Assembly: GCF_000020665.1 (NCBI RefSeq)
Contig: NC_011071.1
Coordinates: 2,718,501-2,782,500 of the forward strand
Length of the DNA: 64,000 bases
From: Stenotrophomonas maltophilia R551-3
Lineage (GTDB): Bacteria; Pseudomonadota; Gammaproteobacteria; Xanthomonadales; Xanthomonadaceae
Reading direction: 5' to 3'
Both the position numbers and the translations under genes were made by a program. The notes under the pieces are model-generated. The model did no database searches. It worked only from the letters and a program-made list of their open reading frames with translations, and was not told where the DNA came from. Of the stretch, positions 19,408 through 26,606 are shown in pieces. The number at the start of each line of letters is the position of its first letter. Position 1 is the first letter of the stretch.

Positions 19408-19944
19408 TCATGGAAGCGACACCTCGGCGACACTGGACGGGTCGAAGTCCTCGAACCGCACCCTGCCCAGCTCCGCCACCGAGTAATCCCGGATGTTGGT
19501 CGCTTCAGTCTCGATATCCACGACCTTGCGTCTCACCCCATCCACCCAGCAGGCCTTGTCCGCAGGCGCATAGCGGAACCGGTAGGTGCTGCTCCAGCGC
19601 TCGCGGCTACCCCCGTTGGTGATCACGCTGAAGGTGCCTTCCTCGACCATTGCATACGCAAAAGGGTCGCCGGCCAGGCCACCTCGGGTAGAACACGGCA
19701 CCAGCTTGTCGTTGCGCGCGGCCAGCTGCCAGCGCCCGCGTCCGTCACCGCGCAGCAACAGCAGCACCCGGTTGGGTCCGTGCTGGCCGGGCACCAGCCC
19801 TTCCGGTGTCGGCTGATCGATGACCAGCAGCTGATACTCGATGCCATCGCCGTTGAGCTCGCCCCTGACCGCTTCCAGCAGGTTCGCACCGGACGGAACA
19901 AATGCCAGGGCATCGTCCATGTGTGCGCCAACCCTGTCGTCCAT
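19408..19944 (-). CDS. Putative immunity protein for the GH19 effector, signal peptide not found
   Basis: Protein of about 178 residues from the ATG at 19944, which has AAGGAG 9 nt upstream. The content (GANLLEAVRGELNGDGIEYQ, PNRVLLLLRGDGRGRWQLAA, KACWVDGVRRKVVDIETEAT) looks like a beta-rich soluble protein, and the gene sits 57 bp upstream of the GH19 effector on the same strand, where X-Tfi genes are expected. Unexpectedly, no signal peptide is encoded. The frame continues upstream through coding-like sequence (NATTPAYDASIGGTILKEW) to a TGA near 20020, so the export signal may have been lost or shifted out of frame. Start and function are uncertain. Confidence 0.6.
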   Translation of the reverse strand: MDDRVGAHMDDALAFVPSGANLLEAVRGELNGDGIEYQLLVIDQPTPEGLVPGQHGPNRVLLLLRGDGRGRWQLAARNDKLVPCSTRGGLAGDPFAYAMVEEGTFSVITNGGSRERWSSTYRFRYAPADKACWVDGVRRKVVDIETEATNIRDYSVAELGRVRFEDFDPSSVAEVSLP

Positions 19945-20174
19945 CCCCTCCCACTCCTTCAATATCGTCCCGCCGATGCTCGCGTCGTAGGCGGGCGTAG
20001 TGGCGTTGCCCAGTCGCGCCAGTCACCCTGCAGATGCGGATGATAGCTCCGGGAGCACCATGGCAGCGTCGGTGGCATGCGTCACCCGTTGAGCGGAGGG
20101 ACAGGGTCCTCATGGACGGGAAAGCTCCTGCAATCGGTAGCGCCGAAGCGTCATTTTTCTGACGCTAGGAGAGC

Positions 20175-20680
20175 TTAGCGCGAGGAGGTCGCTTGCGTCG
20201 AAGATCGAAAGCTTGAAATGGCGCTACCAGTCACAAAATTCGGTGCAGAATAGGTCTGCCCAACGTTACTGCCCCCTACTGCGGGCACGGACCACTGCGG
20301 CGCACTGGCCAAGCGTGAAAGCAGCCACCACTTTGCAGTCACCTGCTCCGCACTGACTGGCCGCGGCGTCACGTGCATCACGGTCGTTCAGCCCCAAATG
20401 GATCGCGTAGGCCTTGAGCGCACTACCAGCGGCGATCGCTTTCCAAGACTGGGCGATATTGGCCACCATGCGACTGTTCTATGCAGTTCAGCGTCTGGCT
20501 GAGAGCACTCGTGCAATCGGGCGCGCAGCCTGTCTGGCGACTGCCGATGCAGGACTGCTGCGATGCCCAGGAGATCCGTGCTCGGCTGACCGCTTGGGGC
20601 ACTCAGGCAACGCATTGACTCGACCGGCGCGCGTGTCTCATGGTGCGCCATTGCTCTGATATTCCTTGCCGCACGCCCTT
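20175..20680 (-). pseudogene. Degraded DUF4189-type gene
   Basis: The - strand encodes a recognisable DUF4189 piece at 20469-20270 (SWKAIAAGSALKAYAIHLGL, SQCGAGDCKVVAAFTLGQCA), which then shifts frame into GGSNVGQTYSAPNFVTGSAI. Upstream, around 20500-20570, another frame reads QTGCAPDCTSAL, reminiscent of the Cys-rich N-terminus of such proteins. No single frame joins them and no start with a ribosome site is visible. The type differs from the four DUF4189 copies to its right, which begin EGNCPPGYYP. Interpretation: a decayed paralogue at the end of the array. Confidence 0.5.
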
Positions 20681-20682
20681 GG

Positions 20683-21225
20683 TCAGAATTCATCAAACAA
20701 TGGCTTGGTACAGTTCGAGTAGAACACTTCACATCGTCCTGCGCGATCATTGCGGCACATTGCTTCCGAAGCGACATGCGCCAACTCGGGGGTAGCCCCT
20801 GTCCCAAGTCCCGCACGTCCAGCACCGGATCGTCCGCTTGGAATGACCCAGGAAATACACTGGTTGAAATAGCTCATGCTGACCGTGCAATCTCGGGCAC
20901 CTGACGCTCCACACTTTGAAACTGCTTCGCGTTCGGCCTCATTCTTGGATCGCAACCCCGTTGAAACCCCAGCATCCTGAGTACTTTTCGACTCCGCAAT
21001 TGCCCCCCAGGTCTTGGTCCATTTGCCAGTCGGAGTTGCGAGACGGATCTCGGAGGAGCCAGTGCTTCCAGTGGCACCTCCCGGAATCGGCGCACATCCG
21101 CGCGCGCCCTGCCCGCCAATAGGGTAATACCCGGGCGGGCAGTTTCCTTCTGCCCACGCACGATCAACACCACCCAATAGCAGCAGGCACGAGGCGAGCA
21201 ACACCCAATGTGCAATCAACTTCAT
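20683..21225 (-). CDS. DUF4189 secreted protein, copy 1
   Basis: Protein of 180 residues with signal peptide MKLIAHWVLLASCLLLLGGV cleaved near RAWAEG. The mature protein starts with the Cys motif EGNCPPGYYPIGGQGARGCA, has a short linker, then the DUF4189 domain: TGKWTKTWGAIAESKSTQDA, KCGASGARDCTVSMSYFNQC and a C-terminal CEVFYSNCTKPLFDEF. Predicted periplasmic with paired cysteines. The biochemical role of DUF4189 is unknown to me. The position downstream of virB6-derived sequence in an X-T4SS locus suggests an envelope or immunity-type role (inference). ATG at 21225. Confidence 0.75.
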   Translation of the reverse strand: MKLIAHWVLLASCLLLLGGVDRAWAEGNCPPGYYPIGGQGARGCAPIPGGATGSTGSSEIRLATPTGKWTKTWGAIAESKSTQDAGVSTGLRSKNEAEREAVSKCGASGARDCTVSMSYFNQCISWVIPSGRSGAGRAGLGTGATPELAHVASEAMCRNDRAGRCEVFYSNCTKPLFDEF

Positions 21226-21264
21226 AGCGAACGTACCTCCACCGTCTCCAGCCAAGCGATCAAA

Positions 21265-21710
21265 CTAGGCAATTCCTGAATTGGCGTTCCCTCTGAGGCC
21301 AGAAGACGGATGCTGAGGCTCATGTCCACCTTGCAATCTTGGCATTACCGCTTGTCCCCCGCCCAACTGAGATCCCGCAGCTGAGGAAGGTGCCTCTGGC
21401 TTGTAACTCTGACCACCTCCCGTCGAACCCGGCGGCTGACCGTTCGGGCCCAGCGATGCTGGTACTGCACTACCGCCTATCTGCGAACATGCCATGAAGC
21501 TGCCCAATGTTCCCTGGAAGAACATCGCCGCCATTGTGGCGCAGCAGAATCAGCGTGGTCAGGATCAGGCCCATGCCGCCTTGCTGCAGTGCCATTCTCG
21601 AAATACCTTCACTGAAATTCTCACCCATCAGCGTACCCGACCACGTGCGCCCCCAAAAAGGCGAACGCGACCTTGGACACCATCTTCATCGCGATGCCGG
21701 TCACATCAAT
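21265..21710 (-). pseudogene. Truncated virB6 3' end, fragment 1
   Basis: The last 89 codons (MAAMFFQGTLGSFMACSQIG ... GLRGNANSGIA) match the C-terminus of the intact VirB6 at 24548-25708. Nucleotide similarity continues upstream to about 21710, with a one-base deletion near 21545 that breaks the frame (GCAGCAG where intact virB6 has GCAGTCAG), and then stops abruptly. The 5' two thirds of virB6 are missing. It is the remnant carried along when virB6-end plus DUF4189 units were duplicated. Confidence 0.8.
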
Positions 21711-21746
21711 GGACCGGAATATCAGGGCGCGACATAAGCCTGCAAC

Positions 21747-22295
21747 TTAGAACTCATCAAATATCGGTTTACTGCAGTCCGAATAGATCTCTTCGCAATA
21801 TCCCGGCTGATCATTTTTGCACATGGCTTGCGCGTTGAACTTGGCCCTTTCGGGCGTGGGACCAGCTCCAATCCCGGCACGGCCCGCGCCAGAACGCCCC
21901 CTTGGAATGACCCACGAGACACACTGATTTTGATACGTGAAGCTAACCGAACAATCAGCAGCACCAGCTGATCTGCATTTTGAAATTGCCTCACGAGAAG
22001 CCTCCTCCTTGGATCGCTTACCGACAGAAGTGCCCGCATCCTGAGTACTCTTCGATTCAGCAATCGCCCCCCATGTCTTGGTCCATCGCCCAGTAGGAGA
22101 GTTTGCGGGCAATTCGGAAATCCCGCCACTCGATGCGCTACTCGGTGCGCCACTTGGAATGGGGGCACAACCTCGGGCACCCTGACCTCCAATCGGATAG
22201 TACCCTGGCGGACAATTGCCTTCAGCGAACGCAACTTCGGTCAATGAGAAGAGAAGAAGGAAGAAAAGAATCACCCACTGCTTTGCTCCATTCAT
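21747..22295 (-). CDS. DUF4189 secreted protein, copy 2
   Basis: Protein of 182 residues: signal peptide MNGAKQWVILFFLLLFSLTE ending near VAFAEG, the conserved GNCPPGYYPIGGQGARGCAP, the linker SGAPSSASSGGISELPANSP, the DUF4189 core KTWGAIAESKSTQDAG and CRSAGAADCSVSFTYQNQCV, and the C-terminal CEEIYSDCSKPIFDEF. The linker region is almost identical at nucleotide level to copy 4 (24300-24420), whereas the C-terminal half diverges, which suggests gene conversion. Predicted periplasmic; function unknown. Confidence 0.75.
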   Translation of the reverse strand: MNGAKQWVILFFLLLFSLTEVAFAEGNCPPGYYPIGGQGARGCAPIPSGAPSSASSGGISELPANSPTGRWTKTWGAIAESKSTQDAGTSVGKRSKEEASREAISKCRSAGAADCSVSFTYQNQCVSWVIPRGRSGAGRAGIGAGPTPERAKFNAQAMCKNDQPGYCEEIYSDCSKPIFDEF

Positions 22296-22619
22296 AAAAC
22301 TGTTCTCACTCCCTTCTCCCTGGACCAGCCAGACGGTACCGCGATTGACATTTCCTTCGTCTCATAGATCGGCTCAGAACAAGCGGAGCAGGCCGCTTTA
22401 CATTGCGCTCCATCAGAGCGCATGCCACGCCGGAGCCGGCGACTCCAGTCGCTCGATGACACACGCACGGCGCTGCCGCTTGGGTCGTAGCGCGGTGCAG
22501 CACCCCACGCGGAGCCCCCTCGCGCCCTATCGCTCGTAGAAGGCGAATCGCCAATAGCGCCCACCAGCGGCTATTTGGCATTGCAATTTCCTAGGCCATC
22601 AATCAACTATTGAAGAGAA
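22296..22619 (-). other. 324-bp spacer without a credible gene
   Basis: Between DUF4189 copies 2 and 3. Short open frames occur on the - strand (for example 22292-22564, about 90 codons, containing CKAACSACSEPIYETKEMS), but none has a signal peptide, a good ribosome site or recognisable similarity, and two frames overlap. It may be a remnant of another duplicated unit. I see no RNA or repeat in it. Confidence 0.5.
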
Positions 22620-23160
22620 CTAGAACTCCTCAAAAATCGGTTTCGTGCAGTTGGCATAGAACTCCACACATTTTCCTGGCTGATCATTCCTGCACATTAA
22701 CTGGGCCACAAATAGCGCTCGCTCCGGCGTGGGCCCACCACCCACTCCCGACTGCCCGCCCCCAGAACGCCCACTTGGAACGACCCAAGAAGCGCACTGA
22801 TTGAAGTAAGCCAAATCGACCTCGCAGTCACGCGCGCCTCCCGATGCACACTTGGAAAGAGCCTCCTGCTCTGCCAGCTCTTTGGCTCTCTTTCCCGTCG
22901 ACACTCCTGCATCTTGAGTGTTCTTGGAAGACGCTATCGCCCCCCCAGGTTCGCACCCATTTGCCAGTAGGACTGGCAAGCTGAATCTCCGCTGTGGTTC
23001 CACTTCCACTAGCAGCCCCGGGTATCGGCGCACACCCCCGTGCCCCTTGCCCTCCAATCGGGCAGTAACCAGGAGGGCAATTACCTTCAGCAAAGGCTTG
23101 ATACGCCACGCCCAAGATCAAAGAACTGGCGAGAATCGCTTGCGATACAAGAATTTTCAT
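22620..23160 (-). pseudogene. DUF4189 secreted protein, copy 3, frameshifted in a G tract
   Basis: The first part (start 23160: MKILVSQAILASSLILGVAY, EGNCPPGYCPIGGQGARGCA, TGKWVRTWGG) and the last part (AIASSKNTQDAGVSTGKRAK, KCASGGARDCEVDLAYFNQC, CVEFYANCTKPIFEEF) lie in different frames. The junction is the codon run for TWGA: the coding strand has seven consecutive G (22930-22936 on the + strand as C7), whereas copies 1, 2 and 4 have six. One extra G therefore breaks an otherwise intact gene. Slippage back to six would restore it, so phase variation or a recent mutation are both possible. Confidence 0.85.
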
Positions 23161-23199
23161 CGCCCGCCACATCCAACTTTATCATGCATATCGAACTCG

Positions 23200-23474
23200 C
23201 TATGCAACGACGCCATTCGCATTTCCTCCAAGCCCAGACGATGGTGGCGGAGAGTCAAAGGCACCCTGCAATCTCGGAGTGACTGCAGAGCCTGCACCCA
23301 TCGGTTGAGACTGGTGAGTCGCCGGTGCGTCGGCTTGTATTGCCCTCCGCCCGTCGAACCGGGCGGCTGACCATTCGGGCCCGGCGAGGCCGGTACCGCA
23401 CTACCGCCTATCTGCGAATGTGCCATGAAGCTGTCCAATGTTCCCTGGAAGAACATCGCCACCATTGGGGGCAT
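23200..23474 (-). pseudogene. Truncated virB6 3' end, fragment 2
   Basis: Begins abruptly near 23474 with sequence matching intact virB6 (PPMVAMFFQGTLDSFMAHSQ, GGSAVPASPGPNGQPPGSTG) and continues to the stop at 23200. After GGGQYKP a one-base shift moves the natural C-terminus into another frame, which reads PATHQSQPMGAGSAVTPRLQ and ends SSGLGGNANGVVA, homologous to the ends of fragment 1 and intact VirB6. Only the last 90 or so codons are left, so this is non-functional remnant DNA. Confidence 0.8.
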
Positions 23475-23958
23475 GATTCATTACTGCCGCGAGGCTCTCG
23501 GCTCAGCAGGATCCCCCAAGGCACTACCCATTCGATACGGTCAGAATAATGTCGCGACGGAGTTGCTTGCGCTTGTGCCTGCTCCTGCCACCCGCAGATA
23601 TGACCAGCTCAATGATGCGATCCACCAATAGAGTAGATAGCTTCACACCAGCTGAGAACCGGTAGCAAGACCGGACATTCAACGCACGCCTAGTATCTCT
23701 TGAAAAGTGGAATAGTGCACGCGACGTAGACGGATCTACATTTTCCTCCGGCCGCCGCTCCGCAATCCCGTTAGGCAGTCTGGGTTACCCGGTCTACTTT
23801 AGTAGAATTAACGCATTTCGTCCCAGTGAACATCAGTTCAGGAGAGGAAACTGCTGAGACACATTCAGCCGGAAACAAGCGCGCAGAATTTTATGCCGTG
23901 ACTCGCCAAGGATAACATTGTTCGAGACCATACCAGCGAGCCCACCGGCACATTTACA
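23475..23958. other. 484-bp remnant region without a gene
   Basis: Base composition is visibly more AT-rich than the island around it. I find no coding frame with a start, ribosome site and family similarity; the homology to virB6 ends at 23474 and DUF4189 copy 4 ends at 23959. It could contain the scar of a duplication or deletion event. No tRNA, CRISPR unit or insertion-sequence end was recognised. Confidence 0.5.
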
Positions 23959-24507
23959 TCAAAACTCTTCAAAAATAGGCTTGGTACAGTTTTCATACAG
24001 CACCGCGCACTTCCCGCTCACATCGTTCTTGCACTTGGAATGCGCCATTATCAGCGCCATTTCCGGCGTAGCACCACGCCCCAATGCCGACATTCCACGA
24101 CCAGTCTTCCCACTTGGAATGACCCAAGCCACACACTGATTTCGATACGCCAAACTGACGGAGCAATCGGCGGCACCTGTTGAACTGCACTTCCGCAAGG
24201 CCTCTTGCTCTGCCGCTAGCTGTGACCGAAGGCCGGTCGATGCTCCTGCATCCTGAGTAGACCGAGACTCGGCGATTGCCCCCCAAGTCTTTATCCACCG
24301 CCCCGTCGGAGAGTTTGCGGGCAATTCGGAAATCCCGCCACTCGATGTACTACTCGGTGCGCCACTTGGAATGGGGGCACAACCTCGGGCGCCCTGACCA
24401 CCGATCGGGTAGTAGCCGGGAGGACAGTTCCCCTCCGCCGCAGCCGTCGCAGCTGCGCCCAGAAGAGCAAGCATCGACAAGGAAATTACATAGCGTCGAA
24501 ACTTCAT
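23959..24507 (-). CDS. DUF4189 secreted protein, copy 4 (adjacent to intact virB6)
   Basis: Protein of 182 residues, ATG at 24507 with AGGAAG 8 nt upstream. Signal peptide MKFRRYVISLSMLALLGAAA, mature start AEGNCPPGYYPIGGQGARGC, linker PSSTSSGGISELPANSPTGR, DUF4189 core TWGAIAESRSTQDAGAST and CSSTGAADCSVSLAYRNQCV, end CAVLYENCTKPIFEEF. It follows intact virB6 by 40 bp on the same strand and is probably the last gene of the virB operon, so it is the likely ancestral copy of the array. Predicted periplasmic; role in the T4SS unknown. Confidence 0.8.
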   Translation of the reverse strand: MKFRRYVISLSMLALLGAAATAAAEGNCPPGYYPIGGQGARGCAPIPSGAPSSTSSGGISELPANSPTGRWIKTWGAIAESRSTQDAGASTGLRSQLAAEQEALRKCSSTGAADCSVSLAYRNQCVAWVIPSGKTGRGMSALGRGATPEMALIMAHSKCKNDVSGKCAVLYENCTKPIFEEF

Positions 24508-24547
24508 TCTCCAACTTCCTCCAATCTCTGGACCGCAATCATCCAAT

Positions 24548-25708
24548 TCAAGCTACACCCGTACCAGCGTTACCCCTAAGGCCTGGAGAATGTGTCGCGG
24601 AATCCGGGCCGACGTGCAACCTAGGGTTCGCTACCTGCATTCCCATGGGTGAACCTCCACCTTCTCCCGCGGGGGCTTGGGGCCTGTAACTCTGCCCGCC
24701 CGTCGAACCCGGCGGCTGACCATTCGGGCCCGGCGATGCCGGTACTGCGCTGCCGCCTATCTGCGAATATGCCATGAAGCTGCCCAATGTTCCCTGGAAG
24801 AACATCGCCGCCATTGGGGGCGCAGTCAGAATCAGCGTGGTCAGGATCAGGCCCATGCCGCCTTGCTGCAGTGCCATGCTCGACATACCTTCACTGAAAT
24901 TCTGACCCATCAGCGTGCCCGTCAACGTGCTTCCCCAGAAGGCGAACGCAACCTTGGACACCATCTTCATCGCGATGCCGGTCATCGCTGCCAGAACCGC
25001 CATGGAGAACATCGTGCCTATGCCGTAGAGCAGCCACTTCTGGAACAGCTGCTTGGTCTGGTCAAACAGCAAGCACAGGATGAACAATGGCCCCAGGCCG
25101 ATGAACAACGCCAGCGCGACCTCATACAGCAAAAGCATTGAGCCAGCTGTGACTGCTGGACCACCCGTGCCCATGCCAATGAACCACATGGCACGGGTCT
25201 TCGCGTTGTCCAGCGTCACGTCGCTCATCACGTCCAGCGCGTCAACGCTGGATAGCGCCAGCTGCATGTAGCCCAGGTTCTCATCGATCAGATCCTCCGG
25301 TGAGTCCTTCTTCCCGGTCACGACGTAAGTGATCTCGTTCTTCACGTCATTGATGAGAAAGCCATGCATCTCGCGACCGAACATACCCATGGTCGTGGCA
25401 ACCGACACGATCAGCGCGGCCTTGGCCATGTTGGTCACGAGCACCATCATCGAATCGCGGCTGCGACCGGTGGCGATCCGGAAACCCTGAATCAGCACCC
25501 AGAGCGTCATGAGAGTCAGTGCAATGCCACCGACCCACGCCATCATGCGTCCAAGCAGCTTTACGCCGTACTCCGCGATTTCCTTATGCAGGTAATCGAG
25601 GATCAGCCGGAAGAACACAAAGTCACCAATTGAGGATGACGCGTGCAGATTCTGCAGCATGTGCAGGGGGCCTTGCCCCGACATGCCATCCATCAGCCCA
25701 AGATCCAT
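24548..25708 (-). CDS. virB6: VirB6 inner-membrane T4SS channel component
   Basis: Polytopic protein of 386 residues. Several transmembrane helices are visible (MMAWVGGIALTLMTLWVLIQ; AALIVSVATTMGMFG; MLLLYEVALALFIGLGPLFI followed by LCLLFDQTKQLFQKWLLYGI; GMGLILTTLILTAPPMAAMF), in the TrbL/VirB6 pattern. The C-terminal soluble tail is Gly/Pro/Gln-rich. VirB6 forms the inner-membrane part of the translocation path with VirB8 and VirB3. AGGTGA precedes the ATG at 25708. It lies 46 bp after virB5. Its 3' third is present twice more as broken copies at 21265 and 23200. Confidence 0.9.
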   Translation of the reverse strand: MDLGLMDGMSGQGPLHMLQNLHASSSIGDFVFFRLILDYLHKEIAEYGVKLLGRMMAWVGGIALTLMTLWVLIQGFRIATGRSRDSMMVLVTNMAKAALIVSVATTMGMFGREMHGFLINDVKNEITYVVTGKKDSPEDLIDENLGYMQLALSSVDALDVMSDVTLDNAKTRAMWFIGMGTGGPAVTAGSMLLLYEVALALFIGLGPLFILCLLFDQTKQLFQKWLLYGIGTMFSMAVLAAMTGIAMKMVSKVAFAFWGSTLTGTLMGQNFSEGMSSMALQQGGMGLILTTLILTAPPMAAMFFQGTLGSFMAYSQIGGSAVPASPGPNGQPPGSTGGQSYRPQAPAGEGGGSPMGMQVANPRLHVGPDSATHSPGLRGNAGTGVA

Positions 25709-25754
25709 AACTTCACCTAGAATGTGATTGCAGCTCGACCGGAGCAGCGTCTAA

Positions 25755-26606
25755 TCAGTTGGAGAGCGCTGCCTTCAGTGCCGCGGCCTTCACTACGGTA
25801 CCGAGAGGTGACTGACCGGTACCCTTCAATGCGCGCTGCGCAAGAATCTGCTGCATCTTGGTCAGCGCCTGAATCTGCTTGTCATACCCTTCAGTCTTCT
25901 TTTCCCAGGTCGCAAAATCCGCCTGCATATAGGCGTCAGAAACGACTGCATTCGCCGAGGCCTCTGCCATCGCACCCTCGCCGCTCCACAGATCGCGGAT
26001 ATCCTTGATCCTGTCCAGCACCTTGCGCATGTCGGGCATCGTCTTCTGCACAACTTCCACGGTCTCGTTGTACTTCTGATTCTCCATGACCTGGATTGCA
26101 GCGCAGATGTTGCGCTGCTGGGCGATGATGTCCCCACCCGGGCTCAAGTCCAACGCAGTGAGGATACCGCTCAGGCTCATGATATTGCCGGCGCCGCAGC
26201 GCTCGGCGACATTCCACTCAAGCGGAACCGGCTCCAGCTTCACGCCTTGAGGCATCAGTGGCGAGGCGATGATCTGATTGAACTTCGCCAGCTTCTGCGC
26301 CCAGTTCTGAGTTGTTTCCAGAAACCGTTGCGCCTGGGTACTGTACTCAAGCAGGGCTTCCCCCTGAGCGGCAAGCGTATGGACCTCAGTCAGCGTGCTG
26401 TTGAAGGTATTCAAGCCAACCTCAACCACCGGGATGGTGTATCCCTTCACGGGGAAGCTGAGCAATGCGGCGACGGAAATCGCCATGGCGGTGGAACGGA
26501 GCCGGGAGACTGCACTCGGCGTCTTGGCAGTACGGGCAGTGGTTTCCATGTTCTTCTCCATCGAATTCAAGGGGCTTGCTGCGTTCACGTCTGTTGCGAC
26601 AGTCAT
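25755..26606 (-). CDS. virB5: VirB5 minor pilus component
   Basis: Protein of 283 residues. The ATG at 26606 overlaps the virB4 stop (ATGA) and has AAGGAGG 7 nt upstream, so I kept this start although it leaves about 38 residues before the hydrophobic signal STAMAISVAALLSFPVKGYT. The mature part is a long helical bundle (LTEVHTLAAQGEALLEYSTQ, YDKQIQALTKMQQILAQRAL), as in the VirB5/TraC family, which caps the pilus tip. The identification also rests on position between virB4 and virB6, which is invariant in X-T4SS operons. Confidence 0.82.
   Translation of the reverse strand: MTVATDVNAASPLNSMEKNMETTARTAKTPSAVSRLRSTAMAISVAALLSFPVKGYTIPVVEVGLNTFNSTLTEVHTLAAQGEALLEYSTQAQRFLETTQNWAQKLAKFNQIIASPLMPQGVKLEPVPLEWNVAERCGAGNIMSLSGILTALDLSPGGDIIAQQRNICAAIQVMENQKYNETVEVVQKTMPDMRKVLDRIKDIRDLWSGEGAMAEASANAVVSDAYMQADFATWEKKTEGYDKQIQALTKMQQILAQRALKGTGQSPLGTVVKAAALKAALSN

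Noticed and set aside
18340..20043. 567-codon open frame on the + strand
   Set aside because: Antisense to the GH19 effector and its neighbour; Arg/His/Leu-rich without motifs.
20388..20825. Open frame of 145 codons on the - strand
   Set aside because: Overlaps DUF4189 copy 1 in another frame and the degraded relic; no ribosome site and no coherent domain.
23475..23958. Attachment site or insertion scar
   Set aside because: The region is AT-rich and gene-free, but I see no flanking direct repeat or terminal inverted repeat that would define a mobile element.
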